Shown here: positions 8,044 through 14,823 of the stretch, one piece after another
How positions within the stretch are numbered: position 1 is the first letter of the stretch
Layout: each line of letters starts with the position of its first letter
Assembly (NCBI RefSeq): GCF_014640195.1
Contig: NZ_BMGM01000001.1
Coordinates: 186,001 to 250,000, forward strand
From: Psychroflexus planctonicus
GTDB taxonomy: Bacteria > Bacteroidota > Bacteroidia > Flavobacteriales > Flavobacteriaceae
Direction: 5' to 3'
Length of the DNA stretch: 64,000 nt
Program-made: the position numbers and the translations under genes
Notes under the pieces: generated by a model
Database searches by the model: none
Told to the model about the DNA's origin: nothing
What the model saw: the letters and a program-made list of their open reading frames with translations, nothing else

Positions 8044-8799
8044 CTACCACTTCATATCAGGAAACGTACGTTGCATGTACTGCATATCAGCTAAGATATA
8101 TCCCATGTGTTCGGTGTGAATTCCTTTCTTACCTCCTTTTTGAAAATACGGTGTTGATGGAATTTCTATAGTAGCTTTTTTCAACAAAGCTTCAACTTCG
8201 TTGTAATAGGTTTCTTTTAGTTCGGTATTATCTACACCAAAACCAGCTTTTGCCACCACTTTATCATCTTCATTCATATGAAACAATTCATCGGTATACA
8301 CCCATAAATCGTTTACAGCTTGTTGCATTTTTTGATGACTTTCTTCAGTTCCGTCGCCTAAACGCTTCAACCAATCGCCTGAAAAACGTTTGTGGTAAGC
8401 CACTTCTTTCATGCTTTTTTTGGCGATAGCTTGTAAGTTTACATTTTTAGACTCCATCAACTTTTCTAATAAAAGAAAATGATACACATCAAAAAAGTAT
8501 TGACGGGCGATGACATAAGCAAAATCCGTATTGGGTTGTTCAACTATCAATACGTTTTTGTACTCGCGTTCATTTCGTAAAAAAGCAACATCGTCTTCAG
8601 TTAAATCTTCTTTACTGAGCTCGCCAACATATTGATAATAACTTCGCGTTTGACCTAGTAAGTCTAATGCTATGTTGGTTAAAGCAATATCGGTTTCCAA
8701 AGTTGGACCATGGCCACAAAGTTCGCCCAACCGTTGACCAAGAATCAATGAATTATCGGCTATGCTATATATATATTGAATTAAATTTTCGTTTGTCAT
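8044..8799 (-). CDS. paaC: Phenylacetyl-CoA epoxidase structural subunit PaaC
   Basis: 251 residues, the normal length. It has the ferritin-like helical pattern of PaaC: D-N-S-L-I-L-G-Q-R-L-G-E-L-C-G-H-G-P near the start, I-A-L-D-L-L-G-Q-T-R next, and A-Y-H-K-R-F-S-G-D-W in the middle. PaaC pairs with the catalytic subunit PaaA to form the core of the epoxidase that turns phenylacetyl-CoA into the ring-1,2-epoxide. It lies 23 bases after paaB on the minus strand and is almost certainly in the same transcript. Confidence 0.95.
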   Translation of the reverse strand: MTNENLIQYIYSIADNSLILGQRLGELCGHGPTLETDIALTNIALDLLGQTRSYYQYVGELSKEDLTEDDVAFLRNEREYKNVLIVEQPNTDFAYVIARQYFFDVYHFLLLEKLMESKNVNLQAIAKKSMKEVAYHKRFSGDWLKRLGDGTEESHQKMQQAVNDLWVYTDELFHMNEDDKVVAKAGFGVDNTELKETYYNEVEALLKKATIEIPSTPYFQKGGKKGIHTEHMGYILADMQYMQRTFPDMKW

Positions 8800-8822
8800 A
8801 AGGCTAATGATTTAGCTGAAAT

Positions 8823-9107
8823 TTACATGTGTTCTATATCGTCTGGTAAATCATAAAAGGTTGGATGTCTGTAGGCTTTATCTGCTGCTGGCTCAAATAA
8901 TTCGCCATTGTGTTCAGGATTAGATGCGGTAATGTTTTTAGATTCTACTACCCAAATGCTAACGCCTTCACTTCTACGGGTGTACACATCGCGGGCATTA
9001 TTCATTGCCATTTCTGCATCGGCTGCTCGTAAGCTTCCAAAATGGCGATGTTCCAATCCGTTTTTACTTCTTACAAATATTTCCCAAAGGGGCCAATTTT
9101 TATTCAT
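8823..9107 (-). CDS. paaB: Phenylacetyl-CoA epoxidase subunit PaaB
   Basis: 94 residues, matching PaaB over its length. It opens with W-P-L-W-E-I-F-V-R-S-K-x-G-L-x-H-R-H-x-G-S-L and continues A-R-D-V-Y-T-R-R-S-E-G-V-S-I-W-V-V. PaaB bridges PaaAC units in the oxygenase complex. It is followed by paaC after 23 bases. On its 5' side it is separated from paaA by 275 bases that contain degenerate repeats, which is unusual because these two genes are normally adjacent. Confidence 0.95.
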   Translation of the reverse strand: MNKNWPLWEIFVRSKNGLEHRHFGSLRAADAEMAMNNARDVYTRRSEGVSIWVVESKNITASNPEHNGELFEPAADKAYRHPTFYDLPDDIEHM

Positions 9108-9145
9108 ATTATATTATTTTTAAAGACTTTGTAATTATTTTTCTA

Positions 9146-9309
9146 GCAAAGCTGCCTAACGGCGAGGCAGAGTCGCAAAGGCACAAAGATTTTTGCAGTG
9201 CGAACAGTGTGTTAGTTTTTTTTAAAGAGATACATCTATCATTTAACTCCTCATTCCTTGTACCATATTTCATTTCAGCACAAAGTCGCAGAGTACGCAA
9301 AGATTTTTT
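9146..9309. repeat. Degenerate direct repeats in the paaA-paaB gap
   Basis: Two copies of an AGTCGCA-rich motif, each ending in CAAAGATTTTT, lie at 9171-9194 and about 9284-9308 and differ by a few bases and one insertion. A small hairpin, CTGCCT (9152-9157) with AGGCAG (9165-9170), precedes the first copy. No open frame of note lies here. The motif resembles common intergenic repeats of Flavobacteriia and seems to have been inserted inside the paa cluster. Confidence 0.55.
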
Positions 9310-9382
9310 ATTCTCTATTTTTCTAATTTCTTAATTCTAATCTCTAATATCTCATTTCTTTCTACTAAATACTTTATACTAA

Positions 9383-10366
9383 CTAAACCGCTTTCTTCAC
9401 TTCATCCTTCTCCACTTGCTTTTCAGCATAAGCAACCGCTGCATCACGAACCCATTCACCGTTATCCCAAGCATTTTTTCTAGCTGAAATACGTTCTTTA
9501 TTGCACATTCCATGACCTTTTACAACTTGCCAAAACTCATCCCAGTCAATTTTACCAAAGTCGTAATGACCTGTATCGTTGTTGTATTTTAAATCTGGAT
9601 CGGGTATAGTTAAACCCAAAATATCAGCTTGTGGAACAGTTTGGTCAATAAACTGCTGACGTAACTCATCGTTGGTTTTACGCTTTAATTTCCATTTCAT
9701 GGATTGTTCGGTATGGATAGATTCATCGTCAGTTGGGCCTAACATCATTAAAGATGGCCACCACCAACGATTCAATGCATCTTGCGCCATTTCTTTTTGT
9801 TCTTGAGTTCCGTTGCAAAGCGTCATCATAATTTCATAACCTTGACGTTGGTGAAAACTTTCTTCTTTACACACACGCACCATGGCTCTGGCATATGGAC
9901 CAAAAGATGTGTTACACAACGGTACTTGATTGATAATGGCTGCGCCATCTACCAACCAACCAATGGCTCCCATGTCTGCCCAAGTAAGTGTGGGATAATT
10001 AAAAATACTTGAATATTTGGCTTTCCCAGAATGCAATTGATCGTACAATTCTTCTCTAGAAATGCCTAAAGTTTCGCAAGCGGAATACAAATATAAGCCG
10101 TGACCAGCTTCATCTTGAACTTTAGCCAATAAAGCAACTTTTCTTCTTAATGAAGGAGCTCGAGTTATCCAATTACCTTCGGGGAGCATTCCTACAATTT
10201 CAGAATGTGCATGCTGCGAAATCTGTCTGATATGTGTTTTTCGATATTTTTCAGGCATCCAATCTTTCGGCTCGATTTTTTCATCGCGTGCGATTTTGGC
10301 TTCAAATATCTCTTCTAAGTTTTTGGTTTGCTTTTCATTCTCGTTCATGTTTTCTTTATTTTTCAT
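9383..10366 (-). CDS. paaA: Phenylacetyl-CoA epoxidase catalytic subunit PaaA
   Basis: 327 residues. A diiron ferritin-like fold is indicated by the ligand motifs [10 protein letters not shown] (about residue 90) and [12 protein letters not shown] (about residue 180), both typical EXXH-type sites of PaaA. The enzyme adds one oxygen atom to the phenyl ring of phenylacetyl-CoA in the cytosol, with electrons from PaaE. The first 15 or so residues are Lys/Glu/Asn-rich, and a second ATG six codons later could also be the start. paaE lies upstream across a 170-base gap and paaB downstream across 275 bases. Confidence 0.95.
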   Translation of the reverse strand: MKNKENMNENEKQTKNLEEIFEAKIARDEKIEPKDWMPEKYRKTHIRQISQHAHSEIVGMLPEGNWITRAPSLRRKVALLAKVQDEAGHGLYLYSACETLGISREELYDQLHSGKAKYSSIFNYPTLTWADMGAIGWLVDGAAIINQVPLCNTSFGPYARAMVRVCKEESFHQRQGYEIMMTLCNGTQEQKEMAQDALNRWWWPSLMMLGPTDDESIHTEQSMKWKLKRKTNDELRQQFIDQTVPQADILGLTIPDPDLKYNNDTGHYDFGKIDWDEFWQVVKGHGMCNKERISARKNAWDNGEWVRDAAVAYAEKQVEKDEVKKAV

Positions 10367-10536
10367 AGCAATTTATTTTAGTTCTTAATTCTCAATAGTT
10401 TGTATTGTTCTTTAACCAAACAGCACAAATAGGGTTTTTATTCATTTTGTAACTTCTGCTGTAGAAGTCTATGTTCTTTGCTCTAAATTCTAAAAAAAAC
10501 CACACAGCTAAAAGCTAAAGGCTAACAGCTAACAAA

Positions 10537-11610
10537 TTACACATCAAAATCTACTACCACACTTTCTGAAGTGGGAATGGCTTGACAGCTTAAAATAAAC
10601 TTCTTCTCTACCTCATCTTTTTCCAATGCGTAATTTACTTTCATTTCTACTTCGCCTTCTTTCACTTGGCATTTACAGGTGCTACAAACACCACCTTTAC
10701 AAGCAAATGGCAAATCAGCTCCCGCAGCTAAAGCGGCATCTAATATGTTATCGTAATCTTTTGTCATTTCAAAATGAAACTCTTTTCCGCCATCTAAAAT
10801 GGTAATTTGTGTTCCATCTTTTCGTTTCGCCATGGCAGCTTCAGCACGTTTTTTGTCTTCTTCACTCAAACCAGAAACAAACAACTCAAAATGAACTCGG
10901 TCTTTAGGCATACCCAATTTTACCAATTCATCCTGAATCATGAAAATCATTTCTTCGGGTCCGCAAACAAAAACTTCACTTACTTCATCAACATCAAAAA
11001 CTTGCGAAGCTAATTGCTGAATTTTTTTGGGTGTGAATCTTCCGTTTAATAATTCAATGTCCCGCTGTTCGCGAGTTAAGAAATAAAAAATTTCTAATCT
11101 ACCGAAAAATTGATTTCGCAATTGCTCAATTTCTTCCTTAAAGATAATGGATTTTGCGTTCTTATTCAAATAGAATAGCTTGCAATTGGCATTCGGCTCT
11201 TTTGCCAAATGGGTTTTCAGCATCGAAAGTATCGGTGTAATACCACTTCCTGCTGCAAAAAACAAGTAGTTTTTACTGGTTTTTTCGTCTATATTAACGC
11301 CAAAATCTCCACTAGGCGGCATTACTTCCAACACATCCTTAGGCTGCAATTGCTGATTTACAAAACTGGAAAATTTTCCTTCAAAAATCTGCTTCACCGC
11401 TACACGCCATTCATTATCTAGCGGACTAGAGCACAGCGAATAAGATCGCCTTACATCTTCTCCATCAATTATTTTTTTCAAGGTAAGATGCTGCCCTGGC
11501 GAATAGGTAAATTCAGCTCTCAAATCTTCGGGAACTTCAAACGAAATCACCGAACAATCATCCGTTTCTTTATAAACATCCTTAATCTTTAAAGGAAAAA
11601 ATTTAGCCAT
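10537..11610 (-). CDS. paaE: Phenylacetyl-CoA epoxidase reductase PaaE
   Basis: 357 residues. The N-terminal FAD domain has R-R-S-Y-S-L-C-S-S-P (flavin binding). The NAD(P) domain has F-F-A-A-G-S-G-I-T-P-I-L-S and a later F-V-C-G-P-E-E-M. The C-terminal plant-type 2Fe-2S ferredoxin domain has C-K-G-G-V-C-S-T-C-K-C and a distal Cys in F-I-L-S-C-Q-A. It moves electrons from NADPH to PaaA. It is the first gene of the cluster here, while in E. coli paaE follows paaD. A strong promoter and operator lie directly upstream (11630-11661). Confidence 0.95.
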   Translation of the reverse strand: MAKFFPLKIKDVYKETDDCSVISFEVPEDLRAEFTYSPGQHLTLKKIIDGEDVRRSYSLCSSPLDNEWRVAVKQIFEGKFSSFVNQQLQPKDVLEVMPPSGDFGVNIDEKTSKNYLFFAAGSGITPILSMLKTHLAKEPNANCKLFYLNKNAKSIIFKEEIEQLRNQFFGRLEIFYFLTREQRDIELLNGRFTPKKIQQLASQVFDVDEVSEVFVCGPEEMIFMIQDELVKLGMPKDRVHFELFVSGLSEEDKKRAEAAMAKRKDGTQITILDGGKEFHFEMTKDYDNILDAALAAGADLPFACKGGVCSTCKCQVKEGEVEMKVNYALEKDEVEKKFILSCQAIPTSESVVVDFDV

Positions 11611-11629
11611 GTATATTTGATTATACTAA

Positions 11630-11661
11630 CAAAACTAACGATTGTTAGTTTTACTTTCAAA
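11630..11661 (-). promoter_or_regulatory. paaE promoter overlapped by a TetR-type operator
   Basis: On the minus strand TTTG (11661-11658) and TAGTTTTG (11637-11630) are 20 bases apart and match the Bacteroidota TTTG / TAnnTTTG promoter. A perfect inverted repeat, AAAACTAAC (11631-11639) and GTTAGTTTT (11644-11652) with a 4-base centre, covers the spacer and most of the -7 box. Such a placement would let a dimeric repressor block the polymerase. The TetR gene at 13317-13877 is the obvious candidate (inference). The start codon lies about 20 bases downstream. Confidence 0.75.
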
Positions 11662-11700
11662 AAATTGATGTTAAATTTAACTTTTAGACTTTTCGGAAGA

Positions 11701-11840
11701 AGCTAATCCCGCTATTCATTTCAAGTCCGCAGCCATCACTAAGCAAAGACATCGGCACCCCAAGAGCTTCCTTTTGGTCGCTTTGTGGCTTGTGTTTTGT
11801 TAAGTTCAGGCTTTACGGGCTTTACATTGCTATCGGGGCT
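11701..11840. repeat. Interspersed structured repeat, AGCCCCGAT...GCGGGATTAGCT type
   Basis: Read on the minus strand this begins AGCCCCGATAGC and ends AGCGGGATTAGCT, so the ends are near inverted complements. Inside are GC-richer blocks unlike the surrounding DNA. From memory, elements with these ends are abundant between genes in Flavobacteriia; that is recollection, not a search result. The remainder of this 692-base gene-free region holds the paa promoter (11630-11661), the tandem hairpins (11954-12132) and a further hairpin (12191-12226). I see nothing in 11841-11940 or 12227-12302 beyond repeat scraps. Confidence 0.55.
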
Positions 11841-11953
11841 ACAAGTAGTGATGAGAAAATCAGTTAAAAGTAGTTGAGATCTACATTTAAATCAAATTTA
11901 TCAGCTCACAGAAGTTGATAGACGTGGCGCAGAATAAAAAAATATCCAACAAA

Positions 11954-12132
11954 AACTGTAATTCCGCATACAGATGCGGAATAAAAAAGAACATCCAAAA
12001 AACCTGTCATTCCACACGTAGATGTGGAATAAAAAAACAACACCCATCAAAACCTGTCATTCCGCACGCAGATGTGGAATAAAACAACAACACCCATCCA
12101 GAACCTGTCATTCCGCACCAAGATGCGGAATC
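11954..12132. repeat. Four tandem ~50-bp repeats, each with a hairpin
   Basis: Units align on ATTCC at 11961, 12009, 12059 and 12110, so spacings are 48, 50 and 51 bases. The unit begins AACCTGTCATTCC and ends in an A-rich tail with ACACCCATC. Each unit folds into a hairpin with 8-9 bp arms, for example ATTCCGCAT (11961-11969) with ATGCGGAAT (11974-11982). One stem pair is G-C in units 1 and 4, A-T in unit 2 and G-T in unit 3, so pairing is kept despite changes. A fragment of a fifth unit may precede at 11931-11950. Confidence 0.8.
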
Positions 12133-12190
12133 TATTTGTCGTTAGTTCTGGTGTTATTAAGGACTTGCTTTGTGCTTCCATAGTTATAAG

Positions 12191-12226
12191 ATTCCGTATA
12201 AATTTGCTACGCAAATTTTACGGAAT
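12191..12226. repeat. Long near-perfect hairpin
   Basis: ATTCCGTATAAATTTGC (12191-12207) pairs with GCAAATTTTACGGAAT (12211-12226) around TAC, with one bulged base. It continues into GACAGC, and then two looser copies of a TACGG(A)ATCAC-like motif follow at about 12246-12284. It belongs to the same GTCATTCCG-type repeat group as the tandem array. Confidence 0.65.
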
Positions 12227-12302
12227 GACAGCACAAAGTGAGTTCTACGGAATCACAGTCAACTAGAAGTTTTACGGAGTGACTGAATAACAGAACAAAA
12301 AC

Positions 12303-13262
12303 CTACAAAACCCGCTTGCGTTCCCGATTGCTAATGTACTCCATCACGGCATCTTTGGTGGTTAGCCAATTTCTGCCTTCTTTGTAAGCATCAATCTTAC
12401 CTTGCCTTGCCAAAAGACTAATGTATTCTTGACCATAGGGCAAACTTTCTTCTTTAACCAAATTAGAAATTTCCATAAAACCCATATCATTGTCTGGCAA
12501 CGAACCGATGTAAATATTCATGGTGCGTTCAAGGGCTTGTACCATGAGCAAACTAAGATTATGGTAGTTGCCTTTATTGGCTGCATTTAAAGCCGTATAG
12601 TATTTTTTGCGGTCGGTGCTTAAAATAATGGCTGGCGTAAAACCTACTTTTAGCAATAGTAAATTCATGGCCAACCTAACTGTGCGGCCGTTTCCATCGA
12701 AGAAAGGATGAATCCAGACAAACTTATGATGAAAAACAGTAGCCAACTCGATATCGTTAAGTTGCAAAGGATTTTCTAACACAAACTGAATAAGCTCATC
12801 GAGTAGATCTGGCACTTTACGCGCATTTGGCGGAACAAAGTTTGCTCCAGAAATACGAACTCCTCCCGTACGCAACCTTCCTGCATAATCTTCTTCGATG
12901 CTTCTGAGTACATAACGGTGTAAATCTAAAATATCGCTGGCATTGAGTATGTAATCCGACTTGATTAATTTATACAAATGCTGTAAAGCCAACTCATGGT
13001 TTTTGGCTTCAAAATGCTCACGAAGCGATTTGCCTTTTATGGTAATGCCTTCTTGCAAAACCAATTGGGTTTCTTGCAAAGTAAGCGTATTGCCTTCTAT
13101 GCTGTTGGAATTGTAGGTCCACTCTACAGATAAGGCTTCTTGAATTTTTTGCAAAGCGATTTTTGGTAGCGGTCTGGCTTCGTGCAACAGCGCTTTTTTT
13201 TCGTACAACCGATTGAAACTGGGTTGTAATTTTTCGCGATATGTTAAATCTATATTCCACAC
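12303..13262 (-). CDS. Fic family protein with N-terminal inhibitory motif and C-terminal DNA-binding-like region
   Basis: 319 residues. The Fic catalytic loop is H-P-F-F-D-G-N-G-R at 185-193, matching HxFx[DE]GNGR, so AMP or other nucleotide transfer is likely. An N-terminal inhibitory motif, S-N-S-I-E-G at 52-57, fits [ST]xxxE[GN] and would place the blocking glutamate in the ATP site. The last 60 or so residues resemble a winged-helix or excisionase-like segment (I-S-L-L-A-R-Q-G-K-I-D-A-Y-K-E-G-R). The start codon is GTG at 13262, with no in-frame ATG nearby. A 13+13 bp inverted repeat lies just upstream. Its target is unknown. Confidence 0.88.
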   Translation of the reverse strand: MWNIDLTYREKLQPSFNRLYEKKALLHEARPLPKIALQKIQEALSVEWTYNSNSIEGNTLTLQETQLVLQEGITIKGKSLREHFEAKNHELALQHLYKLIKSDYILNASDILDLHRYVLRSIEEDYAGRLRTGGVRISGANFVPPNARKVPDLLDELIQFVLENPLQLNDIELATVFHHKFVWIHPFFDGNGRTVRLAMNLLLLKVGFTPAIILSTDRKKYYTALNAANKGNYHNLSLLMVQALERTMNIYIGSLPDNDMGFMEISNLVKEESLPYGQEYISLLARQGKIDAYKEGRNWLTTKDAVMEYISNRERKRVL

Positions 13263-13275
13263 ACTCCAAAGATAC

Positions 13276-13323
13276 TTCTTAATATCGGTAATTTAAAATT
13301 TTTAACACATCCGATATTAAGAA
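13276..13323. promoter_or_regulatory. 13-bp inverted repeat in front of the Fic gene
   Basis: TTCTTAATATCGG (13276-13288) and CCGATATTAAGAA (13311-13323) are perfect inverted complements 22 bases apart. The left arm lies one base upstream of a TATCTTTG -7-like box (minus strand, 13274-13267). The right arm overlaps the stop codon of the TetR gene. The arrangement suggests an operator pair for an autoregulator, perhaps the Fic protein through its C-terminal region (inference). A terminator is unlikely because the loop is long and no T-run follows. The box is only about 5 bases from the GTG start, so the true promoter is uncertain. Confidence 0.6.
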
Positions 13324-13877
13324 ATTCCGTTTAATAAAACTTGATGAAGTTCATTTTTAAGTTGTTCGGCTGGAATTGAACCGCGTTTTTTAATCCAGAC
13401 ATTTAAATTGCGAAGCGTAGACAGTAACGAAAACAAAACCAATTCGGTATGCAATGCTTTCAATTCGTTGTTTGCTTTTCCTTGGTTGATAATTTGCCGC
13501 AGTTGTTCTTCATATTGATTTCGCATCGTTTTAAAATCCGCAAGCGATTGCCCTTCCAAATGCATCCATTCGTTATTTAGCAAAGCTAATTTATTGGGGT
13601 GATGCAAACTTAAATCTACATGATGTTCGATAATTTGCTTCAATTTATCTAGGCTTGATATTGACTTAATAGCAACATGTTGAATTTGCGAAGTAAAATC
13701 TTCAGCTAAATGAAGAATAATTTCAGCAAGAATTGCTTGTTTAGATGGAATGTGATTATACAACGAAGCTGCCTTAACTCCAATGGCTTTGGCTAAATCG
13801 CGCATACTTAAACCCACATATCCTTTTTCGCGAATAAGTCGTGCCGAAACTTGAAGTATTTCATCTTTTCTAGTCAT
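13317..13877 (-). CDS. TetR/AcrR family transcriptional regulator
   Basis: 186 residues from the ATG at 13877; a TTG one codon earlier is less likely. The N-terminal TetR helix-turn-helix is clear: A-R-L-I-R-E-K-G-Y-V-G-L-S-M-R-D-L-A-K-A, then A-A-S-L-Y-N-H-I-P-S-K. The C-terminal ligand domain is helical and not diagnostic. The start overlaps the GSCFA stop by one base (TGATG), so it is translated from the alaS-GSCFA transcript. A TetR-type palindrome sits on the paaE promoter 1.7 kb downstream, so it may be the phenylacetate regulator, with a CoA-thioester ligand (inference). Confidence 0.85.
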   Translation of the reverse strand: MTRKDEILQVSARLIREKGYVGLSMRDLAKAIGVKAASLYNHIPSKQAILAEIILHLAEDFTSQIQHVAIKSISSLDKLKQIIEHHVDLSLHHPNKLALLNNEWMHLEGQSLADFKTMRNQYEEQLRQIINQGKANNELKALHTELVLFSLLSTLRNLNVWIKKRGSIPAEQLKNELHQVLLNGIS

Positions 13878-14821
13878 CAATCAAGTTGTAATCTGGGTTC
13901 TAAAGTCAATAATTCTTGTCTCATTGGACCCAATTTAGCCTGATGTGAAACTTCAGCATCAGGACTTTGCTGCATAGGTCTGTGGGACGAAAATTTTCTA
14001 AACTGATTTACTTTTTTCATGCTTTGCAAAGTAGCTTCATCAAAAAAAGCATGGCTAAATTTTTCCCAAACATAATCGACAGCAAGTGGATCGGGGTGCA
14101 ATAAATCACGATCATAAAAACGATAATCTCGCAATTCATCCAACACGATTTCATAAGCCGGAAAATAGCTAACCTGTTTGTTTTTTGAAATCACTTCATG
14201 AACAGCAGTCAATAAATGTGCTTTACTCCGATTGTTTTCAACAAATCCATCTTTTGCATGCCGAACAGGCGAAACACTGATGTACACTTTTGCCTTGGTG
14301 AAATTCAAAAAAGTGTCGATGCTTTTCTGAATGGCTTCAACTAAAGCTTCAACTTTAATCAATTCTTTTTGAAATAAAGCTGCTTTTTGTTTTTGGCAGT
14401 TGGCAACATATTTTTGAGTAGAAAGATGCTGGTAAGCGAAAGCCGTTCCATAAGTTATAAAAATGCTATCGGTTTTGGCTAAGTAATTTCGGCTTGCTTC
14501 AATCTGTTGTTTCAAATTGGTTTTCAATTCAAGTTGAGTTTCTGCATAGACTTGCGAATGTGCCTGAAGCGATTTCCAAATGCCATTATCTTCTACAAAC
14601 AAATGTTCATCGATGGGTTCGTCATCTAACCATTTGCAAAACTGCTGAATGGCAAAGGGATGAAACAAAATACCCACCGGGTTTTGCTGAGTATGAAACC
14701 CAAAATGTTTCAGCTTATTAGCTAAATGATTAGCAAAACACGAACCGATATTAAAAAATTGGCTCCCATAAGTAAGTGGCAAATCAGGCGATTGTACAGA
14801 TATGGGCGTCGTCAATTTCAT
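13877..14821 (-). CDS. GSCFA family protein
   Basis: 314 residues. The name-giving motif G-S-C-F-A appears at about residues 27-31 (F-F-N-I-G-S-C-F-A-N-H-L). Further family blocks are F-I-T-Y-G-T-A-F-A, V-S-V-S-P-V-R-H, Y-F-P-A-Y-E-I and L-H-P-D-P-L-A-V-D-Y. The serine in the GS motif and the late D-x-x-H-like segment resemble SGNH/GDSL hydrolases, so an esterase-like activity is possible but unproven. No signal peptide is seen. It is 2 bases downstream of alaS and overlaps the TetR start by one base. Confidence 0.88.
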   Translation of the reverse strand: MKLTTPISVQSPDLPLTYGSQFFNIGSCFANHLANKLKHFGFHTQQNPVGILFHPFAIQQFCKWLDDEPIDEHLFVEDNGIWKSLQAHSQVYAETQLELKTNLKQQIEASRNYLAKTDSIFITYGTAFAYQHLSTQKYVANCQKQKAALFQKELIKVEALVEAIQKSIDTFLNFTKAKVYISVSPVRHAKDGFVENNRSKAHLLTAVHEVISKNKQVSYFPAYEIVLDELRDYRFYDRDLLHPDPLAVDYVWEKFSHAFFDEATLQSMKKVNQFRKFSSHRPMQQSPDAEVSHQAKLGPMRQELLTLEPRLQLD

Positions 14822-14823
14822 TT

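Noticed and set aside
11954-12132. CRISPR-like array
   Set aside because: The ~50-base units follow each other without unique spacers, each unit is itself a hairpin with an A-rich tail, and no cas genes are present.
12072-12266. 64-residue frame in the repeat block
   Set aside because: It is made of tandem repeat and hairpin sequence, with no upstream promoter or conserved features.
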